Assembly (NCBI RefSeq): GCF_002920535.1
Contig: NZ_PQSS01000032.1
Span: forward strand, 17,837-81,836
DNA: 64,000 bases
Origin: Streptomyces sp. Ru71
Lineage (GTDB): Bacteria > Actinomycetota > Actinomycetes > Streptomycetales > Streptomycetaceae
Reading direction: 5' to 3'
Shown here in pieces: positions 25,171 through 33,121 of the stretch (the stretch's first letter is position 1; each line of letters starts with the position of its first letter). The position numbers and the translations under genes were made by a program. The notes beneath the pieces are model-generated. The model searched no databases, was not told the DNA's origin, and saw only the letters and a program-made list of their open reading frames with translations.

Positions 25171-25330
25171 ACCGACACCCGGGACGCCCCTGCGGCGGAT
25201 GATCCTCGCCATCAAGGCCGGGCAAGGCCGATCACCTGCTCTGAGGGGCCCAAGGAACGTGTGAAACATTTCCCCTCTCCACCGCATCAAGGAGGTGTAG
25301 GCGCCGCACGGCACGACGCAAGGGGAGCAG

Positions 25331-25837
25331 ATGAGACAGGTCCGCGCTGAGGAGTACGCGGAGTTCGCCGCGGTGCGAGCCGGGCATCTGTACCGGGCCG
25401 CGTGTCTGCTCACCGCCGGGGACACCCACCTCGCCGAGGATCTGGTGCAGGAGACGCTGGGGCGGATCTACGTCCGCTGGGGACGCGTCTATCGCGCCGA
25501 CAACCCCGCCGCCTACGCGCAGACCGTGCTCACCCGGACGTTCCTCGCCCACCGGCGGCGGCGCAGCAGCGGGGAGCGGGCGACCGACGTGCTGCCGGAG
25601 ACGGCGTACGCCTCGGGCGACACGCCGTTGCGGCTGACGCTGCTCGACGCGCTCGCGCGGCTGCCCGCCAAGGACCGGGCCGTCGTCGTCCTGCGGTACT
25701 GGGAGGACCGGTCCGTCCAGGAGACCGCCGATGCGCTGGGCGCCAGTTCGGCCGCCGTGCGGACCCGCTGCACTCGGGCGCTGGCCCGGCTGCGGGAGCT
25801 GCTCGGTGAGGACATCGGCGCCTACGCCCGGCCCTGA
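25331..25837 (+). CDS. SigE-family ECF RNA polymerase sigma factor
   Basis: 168 residues. Region 2 (about 10-75) contains VRAGHLYRAACLLTAGDTHL and AEDLVQETLGRIYVRW, which binds the -10 element and core polymerase. Region 4 (about 105-160) has LPAKDRAVVVLRYWEDRSVQ, then SSAAVRTRCTRALARLR for -35 recognition. This is the short streptomycete SigE-family type (COG4941-like ECF). The gene following, 25893-27158, encodes a membrane protein with an N-terminal cytoplasmic domain, the usual place for a cognate anti-sigma or target gene. GAGG is upstream of ATG 25331. Confidence 0.92.
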   Translation: MRQVRAEEYAEFAAVRAGHLYRAACLLTAGDTHLAEDLVQETLGRIYVRWGRVYRADNPAAYAQTVLTRTFLAHRRRRSSGERATDVLPETAYASGDTPLRLTLLDALARLPAKDRAVVVLRYWEDRSVQETADALGASSAAVRTRCTRALARLRELLGEDIGAYARP

Positions 25838-25892
25838 ATCTCTTCCCTTCACGAGCCAACCCGACCTCTTCGACCGAAACGGTGGTTTCGTC

Positions 25893-27158
25893 ATGCCTTT
25901 CGACGACCAGCACAGCGATCCGCACGGCGATCCCTTCGAGGAGCGGCTGTCCTCCGCCCTGCACCAGGCCGGCGGCACCTTCGAGACCGACCGGGGCGCC
26001 CTCGCCGCCGCCGGTGCGCTGCGTGGCCGGCGGCTGCGGCTGCGGCGCTGGGCGGCCGTCTTCGGCGGCGTGGCCGGTGTCGCCCTCGCCGGGGTGGGCG
26101 GGGCGCTGCTCGTGCCGTGGACGCAGGACTCCCCCGCGGCGGCACGGCCCTCGTCCGTGGCCGCCGCGCCGCGGCCGAGTCAGAGCAGCACGGCTCCCGG
26201 CGTCACCAAGGAGCAGATGATCCGGACGCTGGAACGGCTACTGCCGAAGGGGAGGTTCAGCCAGGAGAGCGGGCGCGGCACCGAGGAGGGGCCGCAGGTC
26301 TTCCCGTACGCCTCGGTCGTCTACGACGACGGCGAGGGCGCCGCGGCCGTGTCCGTCAGCGTCAACCGGGTGGAGCCGGGCGGCGTGGACGCGCGTCAGG
26401 CGGCGCAGTGCCCGGACAAGGTGTACATCCCCTACGACGCCTGCACGACCAAGCGGCTCACGGACGGGTCCGTCCTCACCGTCTTCCAGGGCTACGAGTA
26501 TCCGGACCGCCGGGTGGACACCAAGCGCTGGACCGCCGAGCTGGTCAGCCCGACCGGGCACCACGTCTCGGTGAGCGAGTGGAACTCCGCCGGGGAGAAG
26601 GACCATCCGATCAGCCGGGACGAACCGCCGCTGGACCCGGCCGGACTGACGCGGCTCGCTTCGGCGCAGGAGTGGCGGGCCCTGGTGGATGACATCCCCC
26701 GGGACCCGAAGCAGCCCACCACCGAGCCCGAGCCGCCGGGCGCGAACCTGCACGCCCGCTCCACGCTGCTGTCGCTGCTGCCGAAGAACCTGAAGGTCGT
26801 CGGCAAGAGCAGTGACGACGGCGACTTCGCCTACGTCGTCGTCGACGACGGCAAGGGCAGGAGCCTGGTCCAGGTCAATGTGCAGCCCGGCTTCGGGGAC
26901 GTGCGCGGTGACCTCTTCGACTCCGAGGACGAGACGCTGCCCGACGGCACCCAGGTCGCCGTGCACCAGGGGCCCGGGGAGAAGGGCGGCGAGGGCGTCG
27001 TCATGTGGACCGTCGACACCATGCGCACGGACGGTTTCCGGGTTCTCGTCAGCGCCTTCAACTCCGGTTCCCAGCACGACGCCGCCACCCGCGCCACCCC
27101 GGCGCTGACCATCGAGCAGCTCCGCCAGATCGCCCTCAGCACCCGCTGGCGTGGCTAG
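25893..27158 (+). CDS. membrane protein downstream of the ECF sigma factor, probable anti-sigma or partner
   Basis: 421 residues from ATG 25893. A cytoplasmic N-terminus of about 45 residues (FEERLSSALHQAGGTFETDR) precedes one TM helix (WAAVFGGVAGVALAGVGGALLV), then a large external domain made of two related halves (about 100-260 and 275-415). Both have TTPT/LxxLLPK-like starts (IRTLERLLPKGRFSQESG and STLLSLLPKNLKVVG) and KxxxDG motifs. The topology is that of an ECF anti-sigma factor with an extracytoplasmic sensor, but I see no zinc-binding HxxxCxxC motif. Spacing to the sigma gene is 55 bases; likely one transcript. Confidence 0.78.
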   Translation: MPFDDQHSDPHGDPFEERLSSALHQAGGTFETDRGALAAAGALRGRRLRLRRWAAVFGGVAGVALAGVGGALLVPWTQDSPAAARPSSVAAAPRPSQSSTAPGVTKEQMIRTLERLLPKGRFSQESGRGTEEGPQVFPYASVVYDDGEGAAAVSVSVNRVEPGGVDARQAAQCPDKVYIPYDACTTKRLTDGSVLTVFQGYEYPDRRVDTKRWTAELVSPTGHHVSVSEWNSAGEKDHPISRDEPPLDPAGLTRLASAQEWRALVDDIPRDPKQPTTEPEPPGANLHARSTLLSLLPKNLKVVGKSSDDGDFAYVVVDDGKGRSLVQVNVQPGFGDVRGDLFDSEDETLPDGTQVAVHQGPGEKGGEGVVMWTVDTMRTDGFRVLVSAFNSGSQHDAATRATPALTIEQLRQIALSTRWRG

Positions 27159-27195
27159 CCGTTTCTCACAGCCGGCCTGATCCAAACGACAGGGC

Positions 27196-28512
27196 CTAGA
27201 AGAACTCCGACCAGGGCTGGTCCCAGATCTGCTTCACGCACAGCACCAGGAACAGCAGTCCCGCCACGGCCAGCATCGCGTTGCTCAGCGGCCCGTTGCG
27301 CCAGTGGCGGGGCGTGCGGGCGGAGTTCAGCAGCCAGATCAGGGTCAGCGCGAGGAACGGCATGAACGCCGCGCCCAGCACGCCGTAGATGATGACCAGG
27401 CGGAAGGGCTGCCCCTGGAACAGCAGCACGATGGGCGGGAAGGTCAGCCAGAGCAGATACGCGCGGAAGGGCCAGGAGCGCTCGCGCTCGCCCGAGGCGA
27501 CCTCCTCGCCCGTCGTCCGGGTCCGGCCGGCCCGCAGCCGGGCCACGAAGTCGGCGAACATCAGGCTCACGCCGTGCCAGACGCCGATGAGGGAGGTGAA
27601 GGAGGTGGCGAAGAAGCCGATCAGGAAGAACGTGGCGGTGGCCGAGCCGTACTCCTCCTCCAGGATGTCGCCGAGCTGGACCAGGCCCTTGTCGCCGCTC
27701 GCGATGGCCACGTTCGCCGAGTGCAGCAGCTCGGCGCCGACGAACAGCATCGCCACGACGAAGATGCCGGTGGTGGCGTAGGCGACCCGGTTGTCCAGCC
27801 GCATCACCTTCATCCAGCCGGTGTCGGTCCAGCCCTTGGCGTTGACCCAGTAGCCGTAGGCCGCGAGCGTGATGGTGCCGCCCACGCCGCCGATCAGGCC
27901 GAGGGTGTTGAGGACGGAGTCCTTCTCGTCGGGCAGCACGGGCGCCAGGCCGGCCACCGCGTCCCCGAGATGGGGCGTGACCCGGATCGCCAGGTACACC
28001 GTGACCAGGAACATGACGCCGACCAGGACCGTCATGACCTTCTCGAAGACGGCGTACTTGTTGAACCAGACGAAGACCAGGCCGACCAGGCCGCAGGCCA
28101 CGCCCCACCACTTCAGGTCCATCACGTCAGGGAACAGCGCCTGCAGCGGCAGCGCGCTGGACGACATCGCCGCCGCCCCGTACACGAAGCCCCAGACGAC
28201 GGCGTAGACGCCGAAGAACCAGCTCGTCCAGGCGCCGAGGCTCGCCCAGCCGTCGAAGAGGGTGCGGCCGGTGGACAGGTGCCAGCGGCCGGCGGCCTCG
28301 GCGAGGGAGATCTTCACCAGGCAGCCGACGATCGCCGCCCACAGCAGGGTGTAGCCGAAGTTGCTGCCGGCGATGAGCGTGGCCACCAGGTCCCCGGCAC
28401 CGACACCGGTGGCGGCGACCACGATGCCGGGGCCGATGTGGCGCCAACTCGCCTTGCGCAGCGGGGGATCGGTGGCCTGTGCGTCTGTGGTGTGTCCCGT
28501 GGTGTCCGCCAT
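27196..28512 (-). CDS. Nramp-fold transporter lacking the canonical metal-site motifs
   Basis: 438 residues from ATG 28512 with 10-11 predicted TM helices. The overall pattern (SWRHIGPGIVVAATGVGAGD, then LKISLAEAAGRWHLSTG, FFGVYAVVWGFVYGAAAMSS) matches the Nramp/MntH superfamily. In TM1 the metal-binding DPGN motif is replaced by GVGAGDL, and I cannot find a Met-Pro-His in TM6 (LIGGVGGTITLAAYGYW). Canonical Nramps use these residues to bind Mn2+ or Fe2+. So this is a distant, probably non-Mn transporter and I do not assign a substrate. Confidence 0.85.
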   Translation of the reverse strand: MADTTGHTTDAQATDPPLRKASWRHIGPGIVVAATGVGAGDLVATLIAGSNFGYTLLWAAIVGCLVKISLAEAAGRWHLSTGRTLFDGWASLGAWTSWFFGVYAVVWGFVYGAAAMSSSALPLQALFPDVMDLKWWGVACGLVGLVFVWFNKYAVFEKVMTVLVGVMFLVTVYLAIRVTPHLGDAVAGLAPVLPDEKDSVLNTLGLIGGVGGTITLAAYGYWVNAKGWTDTGWMKVMRLDNRVAYATTGIFVVAMLFVGAELLHSANVAIASGDKGLVQLGDILEEEYGSATATFFLIGFFATSFTSLIGVWHGVSLMFADFVARLRAGRTRTTGEEVASGERERSWPFRAYLLWLTFPPIVLLFQGQPFRLVIIYGVLGAAFMPFLALTLIWLLNSARTPRHWRNGPLSNAMLAVAGLLFLVLCVKQIWDQPWSEFF

Positions 28513-28595
28513 GGGGTCAAGAAAGCGCAAAGGGCACGCCGGGACAAGAGTGCCTGCGGCGATCTCCACCCGATGTGCTCAACCCCGGCCCGGGA

Positions 28596-29132
28596 TCACT
28601 CCGCTTCGGCGCCCTCTTCGAAGTACGCGTCGAGGACCGCGTCCAGTTCCGACTCCCACCGGTCGAAGTCCGAGCGGGACTTGGCCTCGATCTCGATCGG
28701 GTACCAGCGGCGGTCCGGGGTGTGCACGGTGATCGTGAACCGCTTGCCGAAGCGGGCCGTCTCCGTCTCCACCGCGCCGATCTCGTCCCAGCGGAACTCG
28801 CACGCCTGGTCGTCGAGGGAGAGCCGGACGCCCGCGTGGTCGGCGACGATCCGCGCGCGGCGGTCTTCGGCCTCGAAGACGGGGCCGTCGGCGGGGGGTT
28901 CGTCCGCGCCGGCGGGCGCCGCCTCGTCCGGTTCCGACGCCTCGGAGTCCGGGGAGGCCGGGGAGGTCTCCTCGGTGTGCGGGTCCTCCGCCTCGGACGT
29001 GGGGGCCTCCGCCTCCGCCTCGGCGTCCTGCGCCTTGCCGGACACAGGTGCGGTGATCCCGGGGACGTAGGCCGGGTCGAACCCGGCACCCGTCACGGGC
29101 TCGGCCTTCAGGGGCTGGCTGCTCGAACTCAT
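28596..29132 (-). CDS. acidic protein with a C-terminal PH-like domain
   Basis: 178 residues from ATG 29132. Residues 1-95 are disordered, Asp/Glu/Ser/Pro-rich (AQDAEAEAEAPTSEAEDPHT). The C-terminal 75 residues form one compact domain (ACEFRWDEIGAVETETARFG, then WYPIEIEAKSRSDFDRWESE) with the strand pattern of bacterial PH-like domains. No TM helix. Function unknown. It is transcribed with no visible partner, and its own start lies about 60 bases from the gntP remnant. Confidence 0.75.
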   Translation of the reverse strand: MSSSSQPLKAEPVTGAGFDPAYVPGITAPVSGKAQDAEAEAEAPTSEAEDPHTEETSPASPDSEASEPDEAAPAGADEPPADGPVFEAEDRRARIVADHAGVRLSLDDQACEFRWDEIGAVETETARFGKRFTITVHTPDRRWYPIEIEAKSRSDFDRWESELDAVLDAYFEEGAEAE

Positions 29133-29197
29133 GCGCTGCTCCACAGCGGGCAGTATGGTCGACGTTCCTGTGTCGCACACAGCCAGCCCCTGCATCG

Positions 29198-29320
29198 TTA
29201 CACGAAGATGCTCAACACCAGGGCCACCGCGAACCCCGCCAGCGACAGCACCGACTCCAGGACCGTCCAGGACTTCAGCGTGTCCCGTTCGGTGATGCCG
29301 AAGTACTTGGCGACCATCCA
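29198..29320 (-). pseudogene. C-terminal remnant of a GntP-family permease
   Basis: About 40 codons remain: WMVAKYFGITERDTLKSWTV, then VLSLAGFAVALVLSIFV and a stop. The pattern (YFG-T-x-x-x-TLKSW-x-x-x-E-x-x-x-S) is the end of the GntP/GntT gluconate-type H+ symporters. All preceding helices are missing; the sequence joins TnpB-element DNA near 29321-29333. No N-terminal part of the permease is found in the window. The order permease-ridA-iclR-kinase is the one expected for the cluster at 30.8-36 kb, so this permease probably supplied its transporter. Confidence 0.7.
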
Positions 29321-29329
29321 GCTGCATCC

Positions 29330-29480
29330 ATCAGCGCGCTCCGCGCGCGGGCACCGTCGTTGACGTGCGAGGCGAAGCCGGAACCTCGAAGTAGGCGTTT
29401 CGGAGTTCTCTCCCGCCTTTGTCGCGAGAGATTCTCCCCTGGATCGCTCCGGGGAGTTCGACAGCACTCACGTCTGCCTG
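29330..29480 (-). ncRNA. predicted reRNA/omega RNA region of the TnpB element
   Basis: In characterised TnpB systems the guide RNA overlaps the tnpB 3' end and runs to the right end. The region (minus strand 29480 to 29333) contains a GGAG-rich stem (CTCCCCGGAG.. and GGGGAG), an AGAGA/TCTCT pairing around the stop and the end hairpin at 29334-29348. The guide would be the next 16-20 bases into gntP. Boundaries are inferred from position only. Confidence 0.4.
29334..29348. repeat. right-end hairpin of the TnpB element
   Basis: GCGCGC (29334-29339), loop TCC, GCGCGC (29343-29348). Marks the 3' edge of the element next to the gntP remnant. Confidence 0.55.
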
Positions 29481-30712
29481 ACGACTGCCCTCCCGGCAGC
29501 CGAGGCAAGTACGAGACCTGCCTGGTCGATGTTGCGGCTCGCATTGAAGTCGGCATTGCCCGTCCAGCCGCACTCCGGATTGCGGCATCGGAACCGCGAC
29601 TGAGACTCGCGGCTGCCAGGGCTCACGACACCGCACTCGGAACAGCGCAGCGACGTTCCCGGCGCTGGAACCTCGACCAGGCAACCGCCACGCTCGGCGA
29701 CCTTGTACGCCAGCAGTTCGACGGTGCGACCCCATGCCTCACTTGCGATGGCGCGGTTCAGCCCGGACTTCTGCGCCACGTGGACGCCGGGCACCTCGAC
29801 AGTTCCACTCGCCGATTTGACCATCCGGACGACGTCGAGTTCTTCGACCGACACCAGAGCGTAGTTCTCCGCGATGGCGGAAGTGACCTTGTGCTGCCAG
29901 TCCAGGACCCGCCGCTTGGCTCTCGCGCGCAAGTCCCGAATCTGTCCATACACAGCGCTCAGCCTCTTGGAGGCCCGCTCCCCCTGCTTTCTGTACTGCT
30001 CCCTGTGCGCTGCCTGCTGCTGGACCCGCAGCAGGCAAGCCTCTTCCCCCTCATCGAGCCACGGACCGTGAACATAAAAAGTGCTGTCGGACAGGGCAAG
30101 TGGCACAGCCACGCCCCGGTCGATCCCGACGTGGGGGGCATCCCTCGTGGGCTTGTTGGGCGCTGGCGTCTTGCACTCCGCACGAAAGACGATGTGCCAG
30201 CCAAGTGCGTCCTTGATCAGACGGGCTCCGGTGATCCGGCCCGCAGGGCCGCTTCTGGTCACTCCAGGCAGGTCCCTCGTCCACCGGAACCGCACTCTCC
30301 CGATTTTCGGAATGTTCACCATGCCCCAACGCCGGTGCACCCTTGCCACGTGCAAGTCACGACCCTGCGGCACGTCCACTGCCGGGACTGCTCGCGCGCG
30401 GGACTTGTACGTGGGCGCGCTGGACCTGCCCTCCCAGCAGTTCAGCCAGGAACGCCGGTACGTCTTCAGTACCGCCTGCGCGGCCTGCGCGGGGAGCACA
30501 GCGAGCCAGTCGACGTTGGCACGCGCCCAGCGGATCTCACTGTCCATTCGGGAGAACGGCGGCCGCCTCGCTCCGGCGATCGTGAACAGCTCGTGCAGGA
30601 GGTTCCACAAGGCCCTCGCGGCATGCGCCTGCTGGTCGAGCTGAGCCTCCTGCGCGGCCGTCAGGTGCAGGCGCGCACGGAAGCCACGGTGGCGTGTCAC
30701 CAACTCACCCAT
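29468..30712 (-). CDS. tnpB: TnpB RNA-guided nuclease of IS605-family element
   Basis: 414 residues. N-terminal HTH-like OrfB region (1-60), central wedge and RuvC core. RuvC catalytic residues are intact: D198 in HVGIDRG, E290 in VSVEEL and D388 in GNADFNAS. A C4 zinc finger follows E290 (C357, C360, C376, C381: CSECG then CRNPECG). Active TnpB cuts double-stranded DNA next to a TAM using the omega RNA. Length and motifs are complete, so the protein may be active. The element has no tnpA, so any transposition would need a helper. Confidence 0.95.
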   Translation of the reverse strand: MGELVTRHRGFRARLHLTAAQEAQLDQQAHAARALWNLLHELFTIAGARRPPFSRMDSEIRWARANVDWLAVLPAQAAQAVLKTYRRSWLNCWEGRSSAPTYKSRARAVPAVDVPQGRDLHVARVHRRWGMVNIPKIGRVRFRWTRDLPGVTRSGPAGRITGARLIKDALGWHIVFRAECKTPAPNKPTRDAPHVGIDRGVAVPLALSDSTFYVHGPWLDEGEEACLLRVQQQAAHREQYRKQGERASKRLSAVYGQIRDLRARAKRRVLDWQHKVTSAIAENYALVSVEELDVVRMVKSASGTVEVPGVHVAQKSGLNRAIASEAWGRTVELLAYKVAERGGCLVEVPAPGTSLRCSECGVVSPGSRESQSRFRCRNPECGWTGNADFNASRNIDQAGLVLASAAGRAVVRQT

Positions 30713-30719
30713 GCGCCCT

Positions 30720-30756
30720 CCATCAGTGCCGTTGATCCGATCAACGGCGCTGATGG
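30720..30756. repeat. left-end hairpin of the TnpB element
   Basis: Arms CCATCAGTGCCGTTGA (30720-30735) and TCAACGGCGCTGATGG (30741-30756) pair over 16 positions with one G-T pair, loop of five. It is immediately upstream of tnpB, as expected for the subterminal imperfect palindrome of an IS605-family left end. Confidence 0.6.
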
Positions 30757-30786
30757 CAAAAGGTCACGGGTTCGAGATCCGCTCAA
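30757..30786 (+). other. tRNA T-arm-like fragment next to the element
   Basis: The plus strand reads CAAAAGGTCACGGGTTCGAG followed by ATCC, resembling a variable loop plus T-arm of a tRNA (GGGTTCGA is the T-loop consensus). There is no anticodon arm or acceptor stem, so it is not a tRNA gene. It may be a leftover attachment site or chance. Confidence 0.25.
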
Positions 30787-31197
30787 TCAGCCGAGCACGG
30801 CAAGAGCATCGATCTCGATGAGCAGCCCCTGCGGGAGGCCGACGTACACCGTGGTGCGCGCGGGCGGAGCCTGGACGAGCCCTTGCCCATTGAAATACGC
30901 GTTGTAGATCTCGTTCATCTCGGCGAAGTGGTCCACGTCGGTGAGGTAGACGCGGATCATCATCACGTCGTCCCAGCTCGCGCCGCCCTCTTCGAGGATC
31001 GCCTTGACGTTGGCGAGGGTCTGCAGGGTCTGCTCGCGCAGGGTGGGGCCGGCCGGCGTCGGGGCCTTGCCCTCCTCGGCCGGGAGGAAGCCGACCTGGC
31101 CTGCCACCTGGAGGATGTTGCCCTTCTTCACGCCGTGCGAGAACTTCGCCGGCGGGGTGGTGTGGGTCTTGGGGGTGAGGGCGATCTTTTCGGTCAT
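30787..31197 (-). CDS. ridA: RidA/YjgF-family enamine/imine deaminase
   Basis: 136 residues. RidA fold with the conserved segments KKGNILQVAGQVGFLPAEEG and FNGQGLVQAPPARTTVYVG; the Arg in PPARTTV binds the carboxylate of 2-iminoacids. RidA proteins hydrolyse reactive enamine/imine products of PLP-dependent dehydratases to 2-oxoacids and ammonia. It overlaps the IclR gene by four bases (ATGA), so it is in the kinase-regulator operon. Its expected partner is the fold-III PLP deaminase encoded divergently at 33163. Confidence 0.93.
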   Translation of the reverse strand: MTEKIALTPKTHTTPPAKFSHGVKKGNILQVAGQVGFLPAEEGKAPTPAGPTLREQTLQTLANVKAILEEGGASWDDVMMIRVYLTDVDHFAEMNEIYNAYFNGQGLVQAPPARTTVYVGLPQGLLIEIDALAVLG

Positions 31198-31967
31198 GCG
31201 GGGTCCTTCGGGGGGTCCGTCACGGGCGTTCTTCCGGAGTACTCGCCGCTGATGGCGTCCGCGGTACGGCGCACCAGCGGGAGGAGGGTGAGGAGTTCGT
31301 CGGCGGTGACGACGACGTTCGGCGCGGACACCGACATCGCGGCGACCACCCGGCCGTCGGCGCCGCGGATGGGGGCGGCGACGCAGTTGATGGACTCCTC
31401 GTGGCCACCGAGGTCGGTGGCCCAGCCCTGTTCGCGCACCCGGGCCAGTTCCTTGAGGAAGGCTTCGGGGTTCGGCGTCGAACGGGCCGTGTACAGGGGG
31501 TAGTCGAGCTTCTCCGCGACCGCCCGGCGCTCCGCCTCCGGCAGGTCGGCGAGGAGCAGCTTGGCGACGGCGGCGACGGTGATGGCGACGGGCTTGCCGA
31601 TCCGCGAGTACATGCGCACCGGGTAGCGGCTGTCCACCTTGTCGATGTAGAGGACCTCGCCCTCCTCGTAGACGGCGAGGTGGACGGTGTGTCCGCAGGT
31701 CTCGTTGAGGCTCGCGAGGTGGGGGTGGGCGATCTCGCGGATGTCGAGGTTCTCCATCGCCTCCTGGGCGAGGGCGAAGAGGCGGGCGCCGAGCCGGTAG
31801 CGCTGGTCGGACTGGCGGTAGACCAGGCCGTGCTCGTGCAGGGTGCGCAGCAGGCGCAGGGCGGTCGACTTGTGGACGCCGAGGCGGTCGGCGACCTGAC
31901 CGAGATCGGCGGGGCCCTCGGCGAGCAGCGGCAGGATGCTCAGGGCGCGGTCGACGGTCTGGCTCAT
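31194..31967 (-). CDS. IclR-family transcriptional regulator
   Basis: 257 residues from ATG 31967. N-terminal winged HTH (1-65: LSILPLLAEGPADLGQVADR, then VHKSTALRLLRTLHEHGLV). C-terminal effector domain (75-250: HTVHLAVYEEGEVLYIDKVD and NCVAAPIRGADGRVVAAMSV). IclR regulators sense small carboxylates or sugar acids and usually repress or activate the adjacent catabolic operon. Its target is probably the divergent promoter carrying the palindrome at 33122-33142. ATG 31967 overlaps the kinase stop by four bases. Confidence 0.92.
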   Translation of the reverse strand: MSQTVDRALSILPLLAEGPADLGQVADRLGVHKSTALRLLRTLHEHGLVYRQSDQRYRLGARLFALAQEAMENLDIREIAHPHLASLNETCGHTVHLAVYEEGEVLYIDKVDSRYPVRMYSRIGKPVAITVAAVAKLLLADLPEAERRAVAEKLDYPLYTARSTPNPEAFLKELARVREQGWATDLGGHEESINCVAAPIRGADGRVVAAMSVSAPNVVVTADELLTLLPLVRRTADAISGEYSGRTPVTDPPKDPA

Positions 31968-33031
31968 GGGGCGGGTACCTCCTCCTCGGCCTGCTCGGCT
32001 TGCGTCCAGCCGGGGCCGAGTCGAAGTGTCCCCCATGTCCCGTCGTCGACGTCGGCGAGCCGGTCGGCGTGTGCGCGGCTGGGGGGCGCGGTGAGGTCGC
32101 CGGGGGTGGTGAGGGCGGCGGCGGCCCAGAGGTGGCCGTGGCGGAGGCGGCTGCGCAGGGGGACGCCGCGCAGGGTGGCGGAGAGGAAACCGGCGGCGAA
32201 GGCGTCGCCGGCGCCGGTTGTTGCCACGACGTCGACTCGCGGTGGGCGGACGAGGGTGGCGGTGCCGTCGGCGTCCTCCATGCCGTCGGTGTTCTTGTCG
32301 AAGGCGATCGCGCCTCCCTTGCCCAGCTTGACGATCACGAGGGCCGGTTCCGGCAGCGCGTCCACGATGGCGGCGGTGCTGCGCAGCCCCCAGGCGTCGC
32401 TTGCCTCGTCGGCACCGACGAACACGATGTCCGCCCTGCGCGCCAGCTCCAGAAGGACCCGTGCGTCCTCGGGGGTCCGGCACAGCCCCGGCCGGTGGTT
32501 GACGTCGAAGGAGATCAGGGGCCGGTCCGCACCGGGTGCCGTCAGTGCACGCATCAGGTCCCGGCAGTCGTCCGACAGGGCCGCCGTGATCCCCGACAGG
32601 TGCAGGACGCGGGCCGAGCGGGCCGCCGCCAGGTCCACCGTGGAGACGGACATCGCGGAGGCCGCCGAGCCCGCCCGGTAGTAGGCCACCTCGTGCGCGT
32701 CCGTGCCGCGGTCGCCGGCCGTGCGGAAGTAGACGCCGGTCGGGCGGTCCGCGTCCCGGTGGACGCCGCTCACGTCGACGCCGTAGGAACCGATCGCCTC
32801 GACCAGGTGGTCGCCGAAGCCGTCCGCGCCCACCCGGCTGATCCACCGCACGGAGTGCCCCGCGGCGGCCAGCATGCAGGCGACGTTGGACTCCGCGCCG
32901 CCGATGGCCCGCTCGAAGGAGGGGACGTCGGCGAGGCGGCCGGGCCGGGTGGGCAGGAACGTGACCATGGACTCGCCGAGCGCGACGACGTCGACGACGC
33001 CGGAAGGCTTACAGGGTCCGCTGGCGGTCAC
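31964..33031 (-). CDS. PfkB-family sugar-acid kinase, 2-keto-3-deoxygluconate kinase type
   Basis: 355 residues. PfkB signatures GGAESNVACMLAAAGHSVRW (about 44-63) and GAGDAF (273-278, D277 the catalytic base). The residues that mark KDG kinases are visible: AYYRAGSAASAMS and FDVNHRPGLCRTPED, the latter like the F-D-x-N-x-R-x-x-L-W region. It would phosphorylate 2-keto-3-deoxygluconate to KDPG in the cytoplasm. No KDPG aldolase gene is in the window. First gene of the operon kinase-iclR-ridA-(permease). The start codon is at 33031, upstream of which lies the divergent operator. Confidence 0.88.
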   Translation of the reverse strand: MTASGPCKPSGVVDVVALGESMVTFLPTRPGRLADVPSFERAIGGAESNVACMLAAAGHSVRWISRVGADGFGDHLVEAIGSYGVDVSGVHRDADRPTGVYFRTAGDRGTDAHEVAYYRAGSAASAMSVSTVDLAAARSARVLHLSGITAALSDDCRDLMRALTAPGADRPLISFDVNHRPGLCRTPEDARVLLELARRADIVFVGADEASDAWGLRSTAAIVDALPEPALVIVKLGKGGAIAFDKNTDGMEDADGTATLVRPPRVDVVATTGAGDAFAAGFLSATLRGVPLRSRLRHGHLWAAAALTTPGDLTAPPSRAHADRLADVDDGTWGTLRLGPGWTQAEQAEEEVPAP

Positions 33032-33121
33032 GATCGTCGTAGCTCCTCGGTGAGGGGGCCGGCTTTCGTTGACCCCGCGTTGGCCGAGATGTTAGACAGC
33101 GGTAAGCGACATACGCAATGA

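Larger units (their letters stand above)
29321..30760 (-). mobile_element. TnpB-only IS200/IS605 (IS1341-type) element
   Basis: It contains an intact tnpB (29468-30712), a right-end region with a 6-bp hairpin at 29334-29348 (GCGCGC-TCC-GCGCGC), and a left-end 16-bp hairpin at 30720-30756. There is no tnpA transposase, so it is a non-autonomous IS1341-type element. It is inserted in or next to a gntP gene, most of which is gone, so the insertion was accompanied or followed by deletion. Confidence 0.8.

Noticed and set aside
30757..30786. A complete tRNA gene
   Set aside because: Only a T-arm-like stretch is present; no anticodon arm, D-arm or acceptor stem.
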